Positions 47,305-57,076 of a stretch of DNA of 64,000 bases are shown here, piece by piece. Each line of letters starts with the position of its first letter. Position 1 is the stretch's first letter. The translations under genes were made by a program, and so were the position numbers. The notes below the pieces were generated by a model, which did no database searches, was not told where the DNA came from, and worked only from the letters and a program-made list of their open reading frames with translations. The stretch is from Gallaecimonas kandeliae. GTDB taxonomy: Bacteria; Pseudomonadota; Gammaproteobacteria; Enterobacterales; Gallaecimonadaceae. The stretch spans positions 1,143,415 to 1,207,414 of the forward strand of contig NZ_CP118480.1 of assembly GCF_030450055.1 (NCBI RefSeq). The letters run 5' to 3'.

Positions 47305-48612
47305 GTGAAGATCCATCGCTTTTTTGCCAAAGACATGAGGTCCGCCTTGGCGGAGGTCAAGGAGACCCTGGGCGTCGACGCCGTGATCCTGTCCAACACC
47401 AAGGTCAACGGTGGCATCGAGATCGTGGCCGCCGTGGATGCCGACAAGCAGGCCCCGGCGCCTCGCCAGGCCCAGCCCAAGCCGCAACGCCCTCTGGCCG
47501 ACCGCTTCAACGAGCGAGAACTGTCCGAGGACAGGGTCACCCTCTCTTCCAGCCCCCGCGTTGCCGAGCCCCGCAAGAAGCAGGCCCCCAGCCTCAACTG
47601 GGACTGGCAGGCCAAGGAGCAGGACAGCCGCACCGAGAGCCTGCCGGAGTGGTCAAGGAACCTGGCCCGCCAGGCCATGGGCCAGGAGATGGAAGCCAGC
47701 GCCGCGGCCGAACCGGCCCCCGCCAAGAAAGTGACGATAGGCGAGCTGTCCGAGGAAATGCAGAGCCTGCGCCAGTTGCTGGAGCACCAGCTGTCCGGCC
47801 TGCGCCAGGACGCCAAGGCCCGCCGGGCACCGGTGCGCACCATGATGGAAGAGCGGCTGGTGGAGATGGGCTTCACCCAGGCCCTGGCCGAAGAACTGGT
47901 GGCGCCCATGCCCGAGGCCTTGGGGGCCAACGACGGCTGGAAATGGGTGCGGGTACAGCTGAAAAAGCGCCTCTACTGCACCGACAACAGCATTCTGCGT
48001 AAAGGCGGCGTGGTGGCCATGATGGGCCCCACCGGGGTCGGCAAGACCACCACCATCGCCAAGCTGGCGGCCCATTACGCCCTCAAGCACGGCGCCGATC
48101 AGGTCGCTTTGGTCAGTACTGACAGCTATCGCATCGGTGCCCACGAACAGCTGGCCACCTACGGCCGCATCATCGGTTGTCCGGTCAAGGTGGCCAAGGA
48201 CGCCGAAGAGCTGGAAGACGTGCTCTACCAGCTGCGCAACAGATCCCTGGTGCTCATCGACACCGCCGGCATGGGCCAGCGCGACCTGCGCCTGGGCCAG
48301 CAACTGGCTACCCTGATCCAGGCCGGGCAGGTGCCCATCCAACGCTACCTGGTGCTGGCCGCCACGGCCCAGCAGCGGGTGCTGAATGACGCCATGAAGC
48401 GCTTTTCCCAGGTGCCCCTGGACGGTCTGGTGCTGACCAAACTTGACGAGACCCTCAGCATGGGCGAAGTCCTGGGCCTGGCAATACAAAATACGCTGCC
48501 GATAGGGTATCTTACCGACGGTCAGCGGGTCCCCGAAGATCTTCAGGTGGCACAACCGGACAACCTGCTCGAGCGCGCCTTGGCCCTTTTTGTCGATGGC
48601 GCCGCAGCGTAA
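47305..48612 (+). CDS. flhF: polar flagellar GTPase FlhF
   Basis: FlhF is the SRP-type GTPase that sets the polar position of the flagellum. The 435-residue product has an N-terminal basic domain starting MKIHRFFAKDMRSALAEVKE, an Ala/Pro/Gln-rich linker, and a C-terminal NG domain with MGPTGVGKTTTIAKLAA, STDSYRIGAHEQLATYG and VLIDTAGMGQRD. It starts with GTG; GGAGG is 8-12 bases upstream. Presence of flhF is strong evidence for a polar flagellum. Confidence 0.96.
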   Translation: MKIHRFFAKDMRSALAEVKETLGVDAVILSNTKVNGGIEIVAAVDADKQAPAPRQAQPKPQRPLADRFNERELSEDRVTLSSSPRVAEPRKKQAPSLNWDWQAKEQDSRTESLPEWSRNLARQAMGQEMEASAAAEPAPAKKVTIGELSEEMQSLRQLLEHQLSGLRQDAKARRAPVRTMMEERLVEMGFTQALAEELVAPMPEALGANDGWKWVRVQLKKRLYCTDNSILRKGGVVAMMGPTGVGKTTTIAKLAAHYALKHGADQVALVSTDSYRIGAHEQLATYGRIIGCPVKVAKDAEELEDVLYQLRNRSLVLIDTAGMGQRDLRLGQQLATLIQAGQVPIQRYLVLAATAQQRVLNDAMKRFSQVPLDGLVLTKLDETLSMGEVLGLAIQNTLPIGYLTDGQRVPEDLQVAQPDNLLERALALFVDGAAA

Positions 48613-48644
48613 GTCGAGACGATAAGTAAAATTAAGGAACATGC

Positions 48645-49514
48645 ATGGATCAAGCGAGTGGCTTGAGGCAAATGAAGCGCCAGAGCATAACCAAAGTGGT
48701 AGCTGTCACCGGCGGTAAGGGCGGTGTCGGCAAAACCAACGTCTCTATCAACACGGCGGCAGCGCTGGCCCAGGCTGGCCAGAAGGTGTTGCTGCTGGAC
48801 GCCGACCTGGGTTTGGCCAACGTCGACGTGCTGCTGGGCTTGCGTGTTCAGAAGAACCTGAGCCATGTCCTGAGCGGCGAATGCGAACTCAAGGACGTGC
48901 TGCTGGAAGGGCCGGGCGGCTTCAAGATAGTGCCTGCCACCTCCGGTACCCAATCCATGGTGGAGCTGACCCCCGCCGAACACGTCAGCCTGATCCGCGC
49001 TTTCAGCGAGCTGGAAGAAAACTTCGATGTGCTCATCATCGACACCGCCGCCGGTATCTCCGACATGGTGCTGAGTTTCTCCCGCGCCGCCCAGGACGTG
49101 ATGGTGGTGGTCTGTGACGAGCCGACGTCCATTACCGACGCCTACGCTCTTATCAAGCTGCTGTCCCGCGACCACGGCCTCTTCCGCTTCAAGATAGTGG
49201 CCAACATGGTGCGCAGCCTCAAGGAAGGGCAGGAGCTCTTTACCAAGCTGTCGAGGGTGACCGACCGCTTCCTGGACGTAGCCCTGGAGCTGGTGGGGAC
49301 AGTGCCTTACGACGAACATGTCCGCCAGTCGGTACGTAAACAGAAGCTGGTGGTGGATGTCTATCCCCGGGCCCCGGCCGCCGTGGCCTTCAAGGCTCTG
49401 GCCGCCAAGGTGATGACCTGGCCCATCCCCAGCCGCCCCGGCGGCCATGTGGAATTTTTCCTGGAACAATTGATCGGCGACAAATCTCATGTCGGGAGCG
49501 AGCAAGATTCTTAA
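48645..49514 (+). CDS. flhG: flagellar number regulator FlhG/FleN
   Basis: FlhG is a MinD/ParA-like ATPase that limits flagellar number and restrains FlrA. The 289-residue product has the deviant Walker A GGKGGVGKTNVSIN, DADLGLANVDVLLGL and IDTAAGISDMVLSF. The N-terminal DQASGLRQM matches the short motif that contacts FlhF and stimulates its GTPase in relatives. It overlaps fliA by 26 bases. Confidence 0.96.
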   Translation: MDQASGLRQMKRQSITKVVAVTGGKGGVGKTNVSINTAAALAQAGQKVLLLDADLGLANVDVLLGLRVQKNLSHVLSGECELKDVLLEGPGGFKIVPATSGTQSMVELTPAEHVSLIRAFSELEENFDVLIIDTAAGISDMVLSFSRAAQDVMVVVCDEPTSITDAYALIKLLSRDHGLFRFKIVANMVRSLKEGQELFTKLSRVTDRFLDVALELVGTVPYDEHVRQSVRKQKLVVDVYPRAPAAVAFKALAAKVMTWPIPSRPGGHVEFFLEQLIGDKSHVGSEQDS

Positions 49515-50229
49515 TAAGACACCCTATGGTGAGCAGCGGGAGAACCAACTGGTGGCCCGCCACGCCGAGCTTGTGCGGCGTATCGCTCACCACCTGCTGA
49601 TGCGGCTGCCGCCCTCGGTGCAGCTGGATGATCTTATCCAGGCCGGCATGATGGGGCTTATCGAGGCATCCCGTAACTTCGACGGCAGCAAGGGTGCCAG
49701 CTTCGAGACCTACGCCGGCATCCGCATCCGCGGTGCCATGCTTGACGAAATTCGCCGTGGCGACTGGGTGCCGCGCAGCGTGCACCGCAACGCCCGCGCC
49801 ATCAGCGACGCCATCAGTGAGGTGGAAAAGCGCACCGGCGTCGAGGCCCGCGACCACGACGTGGCGGCCGTGCTCAAGATCAGCGTCGATGATTACCACC
49901 GCATGTTGACCGATATCAACAGCGGCCGGCTGGTGGCCATGGAAGATCTTGGGGTGGGGGAAGATGTCTTCGCGCCCGATGATTCTGAGCGGCCGGATCT
50001 CAACCATCACCGCAGCCGCTTCCAGGCCGATCTCGCCGAAGCCCTGAAAAAACTGCCCGAACGCGAGGCCGTGGTGCTGTCCCTCTACTATGAAGAGGAA
50101 CTCAACCTCAAGGAGATCGGCGCCGTGCTGGGCGTCAGCGAGTCGCGGGTCTGCCAGATCCACGGCCAGGCCATGGCCCGGCTCAAGGGCAAGCTGATGG
50201 ACTGGCACCAGGACAGCAACATTATTTAA
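49489..50229 (+). CDS. fliA: flagellar sigma factor sigma-28 (FliA)
   Basis: FliA directs polymerase to late flagellar and chemotaxis promoters. The 246-residue product has region 2 (LVRRIAHHLLMRLPPSVQLD; DGSKGASFETYAGIRIRGAM; DEIRRGDWVPRSVHR), region 3, and region 4 with the helix-turn-helix ELNLKEIGAVLGVSESRVCQ. It starts 26 bases before the end of flhG. Two matching promoters are in this window, in front of flagellin 2 and cheY. Confidence 0.97.
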   Translation: MSGASKILNKTPYGEQRENQLVARHAELVRRIAHHLLMRLPPSVQLDDLIQAGMMGLIEASRNFDGSKGASFETYAGIRIRGAMLDEIRRGDWVPRSVHRNARAISDAISEVEKRTGVEARDHDVAAVLKISVDDYHRMLTDINSGRLVAMEDLGVGEDVFAPDDSERPDLNHHRSRFQADLAEALKKLPEREAVVLSLYYEEELNLKEIGAVLGVSESRVCQIHGQAMARLKGKLMDWHQDSNII

Positions 50230-50252
50230 GCTTTTGCAAAGATTGCCGATTA
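50226..50252 (+). promoter_or_regulatory. sigma-28 promoter of the chemotaxis operon
   Basis: TTAAGCTT (50226-50233), 11 bases, then GCCGATTA (50245-50252) match TAAAGTTT-N11-GCCGATAA at 13 of 16 positions with exact spacing, 32 bases before the cheY start. The first box overlaps the fliA stop codon. Confidence 0.8.
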
Positions 50253-50283
50253 AGAAGCAACGCAAGCTTCGTTGGAGGAAGCA

Positions 50284-50667
50284 TTGGACAAGAACATGAA
50301 GATCCTCATCGTGGACGACTTCTCCACGATGCGCCGCATCATCAAGAACCTGATGCGCGACCTGGGGTTCAACAACTGTCACGAAGCCGATGACGGCAGT
50401 ACCGCCTTGCCCATGCTGCAGAACGGCGACTTCGAGTTCGTGATCACCGACTGGAACATGCCCGGCATGCAGGGCATCGACCTCTTGAGGGCGATCCGCG
50501 CCGACGACAAGCTCAAGCACCTGCCGGTGCTGATGGTGACTGCCGAGGCCAAGCGCGAGCAGATCATCGCCGCCGCCCAGGCCGGGGTTAACGGTTACGT
50601 GGTCAAGCCTTTCACGGCCGCGACCCTCAAAGAGAAGCTCGACAAGATCTTTGAACGGATCGGTTAA
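50284..50667 (+). CDS. cheY: chemotaxis response regulator CheY
   Basis: CheY, when phosphorylated by CheA, binds FliM and changes rotation. The 127-residue single receiver domain has DD at residues 11-12, the acceptor Asp56 in [13 protein letters not shown], Thr in MVTAEAKRE and Lys in [11 protein letters not shown]. Start TTG 50284 ([12 protein letters not shown]) is chosen because GGAGG lies five bases upstream and relatives begin the same way; ATG 50296 is too far from a ribosome site. It is first in the che operon. Confidence 0.95.
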   Translation: MDKNMKILIVDDFSTMRRIIKNLMRDLGFNNCHEADDGSTALPMLQNGDFEFVITDWNMPGMQGIDLLRAIRADDKLKHLPVLMVTAEAKREQIIAAAQAGVNGYVVKPFTAATLKEKLDKIFERIG

Positions 50668-50676
50668 GGAATGGCC

Positions 50677-51405
50677 ATGACTGAACGTCAAAAGACCGGC
50701 ATTTCCCTGGAGCAGGCCCGCCAACTGGTCGCCCTGTTGGAAGCAGGACAGACCGAAGAAGCGGATGTCATGCTGCGGGAAATGGCCATGGTGGCCAACA
50801 CCGAACTCTTTTCCCAGGTAGGCAAGCTGACCCGCGAGCTGCACAACTCCCTCTTGGAGTTCCAGCAGGACCCGCGCCTGGCGACCCTGGCCACCCAGGA
50901 CATCCCCGACGCCAAAGACAGGCTGATGCACGTCATCACCATGACCGAGTCTGCGGCCAACACCACCATGGACGCCGTCGAATCCTGCCTGCCCATCGCC
51001 GACAAGCTGGTGGAAAGCATCGACAGCCTCAACCCCGCCTGGCAGCGCCTGATGGAGCGGGAGATGAAGGTGGGCGAATTCAAGACCCTGGTCCACGACC
51101 TCGACGCTTTCTTGGCCAACTCCAAGTTGGAGGCCGACGATTTGCGCGGCGCCCTGACCGAGGTGCTGATGGCCCAGGGCTTCCAGGATCTCACCGGGCA
51201 GATCATCCGCCGGGTCATAGAGCTGGTGCGGGAAGTAGAGGAACGGCTGGTGAGCCTGGTGGTGATGTTCGGCAACCAACCTGGTGCTGAGCGTGCCAAG
51301 CTCGGCACCGAAGCCGAAGGCCCCATCATCAATCCCGAAGAAAGGGACGACGTGGTCAAAGGGCAGGACGATGTTGACGACCTGCTGTCCAGTTTGGGTT
51401 TCTAA
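50677..51405 (+). CDS. cheZ: CheY-P phosphatase CheZ
   Basis: CheZ removes the phosphate of CheY. The 242-residue product is mostly helical with the active-site region AQGFQDLTGQIIRRVIELV (conserved Asp and Gln) and ends with the CheY-binding peptide QDDVDDLLSSLGF. ATG 50677 has AAGGA at a six-base distance, whereas the ATG at 50671 directly abuts it. The gene follows cheY after nine bases. Confidence 0.94.
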   Translation: MTERQKTGISLEQARQLVALLEAGQTEEADVMLREMAMVANTELFSQVGKLTRELHNSLLEFQQDPRLATLATQDIPDAKDRLMHVITMTESAANTTMDAVESCLPIADKLVESIDSLNPAWQRLMEREMKVGEFKTLVHDLDAFLANSKLEADDLRGALTEVLMAQGFQDLTGQIIRRVIELVREVEERLVSLVVMFGNQPGAERAKLGTEAEGPIINPEERDDVVKGQDDVDDLLSSLGF

Positions 51406-51417
51406 AGGAGCCGATTG

Positions 51418-53514
51418 ATGAGCTTCGAGTTGGACGAAGACATCCTGCAGGACTTTCTGGTCGAGGCCGGCGAGATCCTGGAATTACTCTCAGAGCAGTT
51501 GGTGGAGCTGGAAAAGCGGCCCCAGGACAGCGATCTGCTGAACGCCATCTTCCGCGGTTTCCATACCGTCAAGGGTGGCGCCGGCTTCCTTGGCCTGAGC
51601 AACCTGGTGGATGTCTGCCATGGCGCCGAGAACGTCTTCGACCTCTTGAGGAACGGCCAGCGCCATGTCAATGCCGAGCTGATGGACGTGGTGCTGGCGG
51701 CCCTGGACACCATCAACGAGATGTTCGCCCTCATTCAGGAGCGCATCATCCCAGGCCCGGCCGACGAGACCCTGCTGGCTGGCCTGCATCGCCTCTGCGA
51801 GGAAGAGCAGGCCCAGGCCAGCGCCCCCGCGGCGGCGGTTGAGGCCCCGGCCGAGCCCGAAGCCATGCCGGTCGACCCCTCTGAAGTCTCATCCGGCGGC
51901 ATCGACGAGATCACCGACGCCGAATTCGAAGCCCTGCTCGACGAGCTGCACGGCTCCAGCAAGGGCCCCTCCAGCGCAGAGGCCGCCCCTGCCACACCGG
52001 CGGCCGAAGCGCCGTCTTCTGCGCCATCCAGTGACGAGATCACCGACGACGAATTCGAAGCCCTGCTGGACCAGCTCCACGGCAAGGGCCAGTTCGGCGG
52101 TGCCGTGGATGACAAGGCCACCGAAGCCCCGGCCGAGGCGCCAAAGGCCGAGGACAAGGCCACCGCAGCCAAGGGTGGCGGCGATCTCATCAACGACGAC
52201 GAATTCGAAGCCTTGCTGGACCAGCTGCACGGCAAGGGCAAGGGCCCTTCCGTCGACACGCCGGCCCCGGCCCGTGCTGACAAGGCCCCGGCCCCTGTCG
52301 CCAAGGCCGACACCCCGGCCCCGGCCGGCGTCGCCAGCCCGCCGCCCGAAACCACGGTGCGGGTGGACACCAAGAAGCTCGACGAGATCATGAACATGGT
52401 CGGCGAGCTGGTGCTGGTGCGTAACCGCCTGCTCTCTATCGGCCTCAACGCCGACGACGATGAGCTGTCCAAGGCGGTGGCCAACCTGGACGTGGTAACA
52501 GGGGATCTGCAGGGCGCCGTCATGCAGACCCGCATGCAGCCCATCAAGAAGGTGTTCGGCCGCTTCCCGCGGGTGGTGCGCGACCTTGCCCGCAGCCTCA
52601 AGAAGGACATCAACCTGGAGTTGGTGGGGGAAGAGACGGATCTGGACAAGAACCTGGTGGAGGCCCTGGCCGACCCCCTGGTGCACCTGGTGCGCAACGC
52701 CGTCGACCACGGCATAGAGATGCCCGACGCCCGCGCCAGCAGCGGCAAGCCGCGCAACGGCACCATAGTGCTGTCGGCCAGCCAGGAAGGGGACCATATC
52801 CTCTTGTCCATCACCGATGACGGTGCCGGCATGGACCCTGAGAAGCTCAAGGCCATCGCCATAGAGCGGGGCGTGCTGGACCAGGATGCGGCCGCCCGCA
52901 TGTCCGACGAAGAGGCCTATAACCTCATCTTCGCCCCCGGTTTCTCCACCAAGAAGGAGATCTCCGACATCTCCGGCCGTGGCGTGGGCATGGACGTGGT
53001 CAAGACCAAGATCAGCCAGCTCAACGGCTCCATCCACATCGATTCCGCCAAGGGCGAGGGCACCCGCCTCACCATCAAGGTGCCCCTGACCCTGGCCATA
53101 CTGCCGACCTTGATGGTGCTGGTGGGCAAGCAGACCTTTGCCTTCCCCCTGGCCACGGTCAACGAGATCTTCCACCTGGATCTGTCCAACACCAACGTGG
53201 TGGACGGCCAGCTCACCGTCATAGTGCGGGACAAGGCCATACCGCTCTTCTACCTCGACAGCTGGCTGGTCAGGGGCAGCCTGCGCGAGCGCCGCAAGGG
53301 CCAGGGCCATGTGGTGATCATCCAGCAGGGCTCCATGCAGGTGGGCTTCGTGGTGGATGGCCTCATCGGCCAGGAAGAAGTGGTGATCAAGCCCTTGGGC
53401 CAGATGCTCCAAGGCACCCCCGGCATGGCCGGCGCCACCATCACCTCCGATGGCGGCATCGCCCTGATTTTGGATGTACCGGCGCTGCTCAAGCGCTATG
53501 CCCGTAAGATGTAA
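51418..53514 (+). CDS. cheA: chemotaxis histidine kinase CheA with triple linker repeat
   Basis: CheA phosphorylates CheY and CheB in response to receptors. The 698-residue product has P1 with the phospho-acceptor His49 ([13 protein letters not shown]), P3 from about residue 314, the P4 ATPase ([28 protein letters not shown]) and P5. Where P2 is usual (residues 130-313) there is an Ala/Pro-rich linker with three copies of a [12 protein letters not shown] type motif, near residues 163-179, 206-222 and 256-272. In Vibrio a comparable region binds ParP. ATG 51418 follows AAAGGAG. Confidence 0.95.
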   Translation: MSFELDEDILQDFLVEAGEILELLSEQLVELEKRPQDSDLLNAIFRGFHTVKGGAGFLGLSNLVDVCHGAENVFDLLRNGQRHVNAELMDVVLAALDTINEMFALIQERIIPGPADETLLAGLHRLCEEEQAQASAPAAAVEAPAEPEAMPVDPSEVSSGGIDEITDAEFEALLDELHGSSKGPSSAEAAPATPAAEAPSSAPSSDEITDDEFEALLDQLHGKGQFGGAVDDKATEAPAEAPKAEDKATAAKGGGDLINDDEFEALLDQLHGKGKGPSVDTPAPARADKAPAPVAKADTPAPAGVASPPPETTVRVDTKKLDEIMNMVGELVLVRNRLLSIGLNADDDELSKAVANLDVVTGDLQGAVMQTRMQPIKKVFGRFPRVVRDLARSLKKDINLELVGEETDLDKNLVEALADPLVHLVRNAVDHGIEMPDARASSGKPRNGTIVLSASQEGDHILLSITDDGAGMDPEKLKAIAIERGVLDQDAAARMSDEEAYNLIFAPGFSTKKEISDISGRGVGMDVVKTKISQLNGSIHIDSAKGEGTRLTIKVPLTLAILPTLMVLVGKQTFAFPLATVNEIFHLDLSNTNVVDGQLTVIVRDKAIPLFYLDSWLVRGSLRERRKGQGHVVIIQQGSMQVGFVVDGLIGQEEVVIKPLGQMLQGTPGMAGATITSDGGIALILDVPALLKRYARKM

Positions 53515-53525
53515 AGGGAAAACCT

Positions 53526-54629
53526 ATGCCGATCCGTGTACTGGTGGTAGATGACTCCAGTTTCTTTCGCCGCCGGGTGTCAGAGATCCTGACTTCCGAC
53601 CGCGATATCGAGGTCATAGATACCGCCATCAACGGCAAGGACGCCGTAGAAAAGGCCAAGGCATTGCGGCCTGATGTGATCACCATGGATATCGAGATGC
53701 CGGTCATGGACGGCATATCGGCGGTACGCGAGATCATGCTCGCCAACCCCACGCCCATTCTGATGTTCAGCTCCCTGACCCACGACGGCGCCAAGGCCAC
53801 CCTGGACGCCCTGGATGCCGGGGCCCTGGACTTCCTGCCCAAGCGTTTCGAGGACATAGCCCGGGATCGCAACGACGCCGTGGCCACCCTGCTGACCCGG
53901 GTCAAGACCCTGGCCAACCGCCGTGGCCTCAGCCTCATCAAGGCCCGCCAGCTGCGCAGCGCCACCCCGACCATCGCCAAGCCCGAACCGGCTCCCCTGC
54001 CTGTCCGCAGCGCCGGTGAGCGGGAAGCCCCGGCACCGCGCCGGCGCCGCACTGCGCCCTACAAGCTGCTGGCCATCGGCTGTTCCACCGGCGGCCCCGT
54101 GGCGCTACAGCAGATCCTGACCCGGCTGCCCGCCAACTTCCCGCTGCCCATAGTCCTTATCCAGCACATGCCCGGCACCTTCACCACCGCCTTCGCCCAG
54201 CGCCTCGACGGCCTCTGCCAGATCAAGGTCAAGGAAGCCGAGAACGGTGACCGTCTCCAGGCCGGCGTCGCCTACCTGGCTCCCGGCGGCAAGCAGATGC
54301 TGGTGGAAGGGGCGCCCAGCGCCATGCGCCTCAAGGTGATGGAAGGCCCGGCCTCCCTGGTCTACAAACCCTCGGTGGACATCACCTTCGCCTCTGCGGC
54401 CAAGGTCACGGGGGACGTGCTGTCGGTGATCCTCACCGGCATGGGCGCGGACGGCCGCGACGGCGCCCGCCTGCTCAAGGCCCAGGGCGCCACCCTCTTT
54501 GCCCAGGACGAAGCCAGCTGCGTGGTCTACGGCATGCCCCAGGCGGTGACCGCCGCCGGCCTGAGCGACGAGTCCATCAGCCTGGAACGCATCGCCGGGC
54601 GCATCCTCGCCGAGATCGGCCATGGATAG
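53526..54629 (+). CDS. cheB: chemotaxis protein-glutamate methylesterase CheB
   Basis: CheB demethylates and deamidates chemoreceptors for adaptation. The 367-residue product has a receiver domain with Asp55 in [10 protein letters not shown] and a methylesterase domain with the catalytic Ser in [11 protein letters not shown], His in LIQHMPGTF and Asp in [13 protein letters not shown]. The linker is Arg/Pro-rich. It overlaps motC by eight bases. Confidence 0.96.
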   Translation: MPIRVLVVDDSSFFRRRVSEILTSDRDIEVIDTAINGKDAVEKAKALRPDVITMDIEMPVMDGISAVREIMLANPTPILMFSSLTHDGAKATLDALDAGALDFLPKRFEDIARDRNDAVATLLTRVKTLANRRGLSLIKARQLRSATPTIAKPEPAPLPVRSAGEREAPAPRRRRTAPYKLLAIGCSTGGPVALQQILTRLPANFPLPIVLIQHMPGTFTTAFAQRLDGLCQIKVKEAENGDRLQAGVAYLAPGGKQMLVEGAPSAMRLKVMEGPASLVYKPSVDITFASAAKVTGDVLSVILTGMGADGRDGARLLKAQGATLFAQDEASCVVYGMPQAVTAAGLSDESISLERIAGRILAEIGHG

Positions 54630-55365
54630 ACTGGCCCTGCCCGCCGTGCTGCTGGGGCTGGGAGTCATACTCCTGGCCCTCTGGCTCGAGGGCGGCCAAC
54701 TGGCCAGCCTGCTCAACGGGCCGGCCTTGCTGATCGTGGTCGGGGGCTCCCTGGTGGCCACCCTGGCCCAATGCCCCTGGGGGCGCTTCCAGCGCTGGCT
54801 GACGCTTTGCCGCTGGCTGGCCTCGCCGCCGCGCCAGGATCTTGACGGCCTCTCCGACAACCTCCAGTTCTGGAGCCAGCAGTGCCGCAACCAGGGGCTG
54901 CTTGCCCTGGAAGAGGTGTCGGACGATTATCCCGATCCCTTCGTGCGCAAGGGCCTGCAACTGCTGGTGGACGGTGCCCCGCCGGAGCAACTGCGCGATC
55001 TCCTTGAAAGCGACCTCTACCTGCAGCAGGACGGCGACTACAAGGCCGCCGACATCTTCCAGATGATGGGCGGCTATGCCCCCACCATGGGCATCCTCGG
55101 CGCCGTGCTGGGGTTGATCCAGGCCATGGGCCAGCTCACCAACCCCGAGGCCCTGGGCTCCGGTATCGCCACCGCCTTCGTCGCCACCATCTACGGTGTG
55201 GCCTTCGCCAACCTCATCTTCCTGCCCCTGGGCGGCCGGCTCCACGCCATCATAGATGCGCGCAGCCGTTACCAGGAGGCGGCCATCGTCGGCCTGATGT
55301 CCCTGGGCCTCGGTGAGCATCCGGCCAAGGTGGCCATGAAGCTGCAGAGCTACCAGGACCACTGA
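54622..55365 (+). CDS. motC: flagellar stator protein MotC (MotA family)
   Basis: MotC is the ring-forming stator subunit, partner of MotD. The 247-residue product has four membrane segments (two at the N-terminus, two near residues 148-200) and the MotA motifs [13 protein letters not shown] and [20 protein letters not shown]. Placement between cheB and parC is the same as in Pseudomonas and unlike Vibrio, where the stator genes are elsewhere. Ion type cannot be read reliably. Confidence 0.92.
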   Translation: MDRLALPAVLLGLGVILLALWLEGGQLASLLNGPALLIVVGGSLVATLAQCPWGRFQRWLTLCRWLASPPRQDLDGLSDNLQFWSQQCRNQGLLALEEVSDDYPDPFVRKGLQLLVDGAPPEQLRDLLESDLYLQQDGDYKAADIFQMMGGYAPTMGILGAVLGLIQAMGQLTNPEALGSGIATAFVATIYGVAFANLIFLPLGGRLHAIIDARSRYQEAAIVGLMSLGLGEHPAKVAMKLQSYQDH

Positions 55366-55366
55366 G

Positions 55367-56287
55367 ATGTACCGCTACCGGCGCCAGCACAGGGTCAGCC
55401 ACAAGGAGCACAGCCATCGCTGGCTGGTCTCCTATGCCGATTACATGACCCTGATGTTCGCCCTCTTCGTGGTGCTCTACGCCTTCGTGCTCCTGGAAAA
55501 GGACGAGTACCGGGAAGTGGTTTCCAACCTGGAGCAGGCCATCAAGAAGGTGGCCAGGCCCTATCCCAAGGACGGGGCGCCAAAGGAAGCCTTGCAGGGC
55601 AACACCGGCGGCCAGGCCATGCTGCCGGACGGCGCCGGCCTCCTTGACGGCGGCGAGAAGCTCAAAGAAGAGGGCAAGGGGCGGCAGGCGGCCGACGACG
55701 GCCTGCTGGCCGAGGCGCCTCGCCAGCAGCTGGGGGTGCCTTTGCCGGACTTGGCGAAAAAGCTGGAAACGGCCTTGGACGGCAACCAGGCCCTGGCTGG
55801 CGCCAAGCTCAAGCTGGGGGAGCGCTGGCTGACCTTGGAGCTGCCCGACAGCCTGCTCTTCTCCCAGGCCAGCGCCACCTTGCAGAAACCGGCACGAGAC
55901 TTGCTTTCCTCCCTGGCACCGGCCCTGAAGGGCGCCAACAACTACATCCGGGTGAGGGGCTATACCGACAGCGCCCCCATCAGCGACGCCCTCTTCCCCT
56001 CGAACTGGGAACTGTCGGCGAGCCGGGCCGCCGCCGTGTTGCGGGAGCTGGTGGCCCTGGGGGTAGAGGCGCCCAGACTGGCCCTGGAAGGCTACGGCGC
56101 CTTTGGCCAGGAAGATGGCCTGGGCCAAGCCGAGCGGCGCCGGGTAGTGCTGGCCCTGTCGGTGTACGGCTGGCAAAAACCCCGGCCCCAAGCCAAGGTG
56201 ACCAAGGCCAAGGCTGGGGAGCCTGAAATCAAAGAGATAAGCCTGCCCGGTGGCGGCATCCGCATCACCACCAGGCCGGACAATTGA
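55367..56287 (+). CDS. motD: flagellar stator protein MotD (MotB family)
   Basis: MotD carries the ion-binding aspartate and anchors the stator to peptidoglycan. The 306-residue product has one membrane segment with Asp25 in SYADYMTLMFALFVVLYAF, a long linker with a charged plug-like stretch, and the OmpA-like domain (VRGYTDSAPISDALFPSNWE; SASRAAAVLREL). It follows motC after one base. Confidence 0.92.
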   Translation: MYRYRRQHRVSHKEHSHRWLVSYADYMTLMFALFVVLYAFVLLEKDEYREVVSNLEQAIKKVARPYPKDGAPKEALQGNTGGQAMLPDGAGLLDGGEKLKEEGKGRQAADDGLLAEAPRQQLGVPLPDLAKKLETALDGNQALAGAKLKLGERWLTLELPDSLLFSQASATLQKPARDLLSSLAPALKGANNYIRVRGYTDSAPISDALFPSNWELSASRAAAVLRELVALGVEAPRLALEGYGAFGQEDGLGQAERRRVVLALSVYGWQKPRPQAKVTKAKAGEPEIKEISLPGGGIRITTRPDN

Positions 56288-56302
56288 GGCGATGAGAACA
56301 GC

Positions 56303-57076
56303 GTGAATATCTGGACTGTTGCAAACCAGAAGGGTGGGGTCGGCAAGACCACCACCACAGTCACCCTGGGGGCCTTGCTGGCCGCCAGGGGCGAACCTGT
56401 GCTGCTCATCGATATGGATCCCCATGCCTCCCTCACCAGCTATTTCGGCAAGACCCCCGAAGAGCTGCAGGCTACCCTTTTCGACCTGCTCTCTGCCCAG
56501 CAGCTGACTCCGGCCCTGATCGACAAGGCCACGGTAGAAGTGGGCCAGAACCTCTTCATGTGGCCGGCGGCCATGGAACTGGCCACCCTGGACCGGCAGC
56601 TCGGCAGCCGCGAGGGCCTGGGGCTGCTGCTCAAACAGTTGCTGGGCAAGCTGGACGGCCTCTATGCCCATGTGCTCATCGACTGCCCGCCCGTGCTGGG
56701 GGTGCTGATGGTCAACGCCCTGGCCGCCTGCCAGCGGGTGCTGGTGCCGGTACAGACCGAGTTCCTGGCCATCAAGGGCCTGGAAAGGATGCTGCGCACC
56801 TTGTCCATGATGGAGAAATCCCTCAAGGGCGAACGCCTGGTCAGCATCATCCCGACCATGTTCGACAAGCGTACCCGCGCCTCCCTGGACGCCCTCCAGG
56901 AGCTGCACCAGGAATTTGGCAGCCGGGTCTGGCAGGGCATGGTGCCGGTGGACACCAAGTTCCGCGACGCCAGCCGCGACCATGTACCCCTGCCGGTGCT
57001 GATGCCCCACGCCAGGGGTGTGGAGGCCTATCGGCAGCTCCTCGACAGCCTGCTGCCGCTGGAGGTGAGCGTATGA
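56303..57076 (+). CDS. parC: ParA-like ATPase ParC for polar chemotaxis arrays
   Basis: ParC places chemotaxis arrays at the cell pole and pairs with ParP. The 257-residue product has the ParA Walker A QKGGVGKTTTTVTLG, IDMDPHASLTSYFG and IDCPPVLGVLMVNAL. It starts with GTG. Its place between motD and a CheW-like parP, inside the che operon, separates it from the chromosomal ParA of DNA segregation. It overlaps parP by four bases. Confidence 0.9.
   Translation: MNIWTVANQKGGVGKTTTTVTLGALLAARGEPVLLIDMDPHASLTSYFGKTPEELQATLFDLLSAQQLTPALIDKATVEVGQNLFMWPAAMELATLDRQLGSREGLGLLLKQLLGKLDGLYAHVLIDCPPVLGVLMVNALAACQRVLVPVQTEFLAIKGLERMLRTLSMMEKSLKGERLVSIIPTMFDKRTRASLDALQELHQEFGSRVWQGMVPVDTKFRDASRDHVPLPVLMPHARGVEAYRQLLDSLLPLEVSV

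Noticed and set aside
50272-50283. Longer CheY starting at TTG 50272
   Set aside because: That start lies inside the ribosome site itself; TTG 50284 has GGAGG at a usable distance and matches the start of related CheY proteins.
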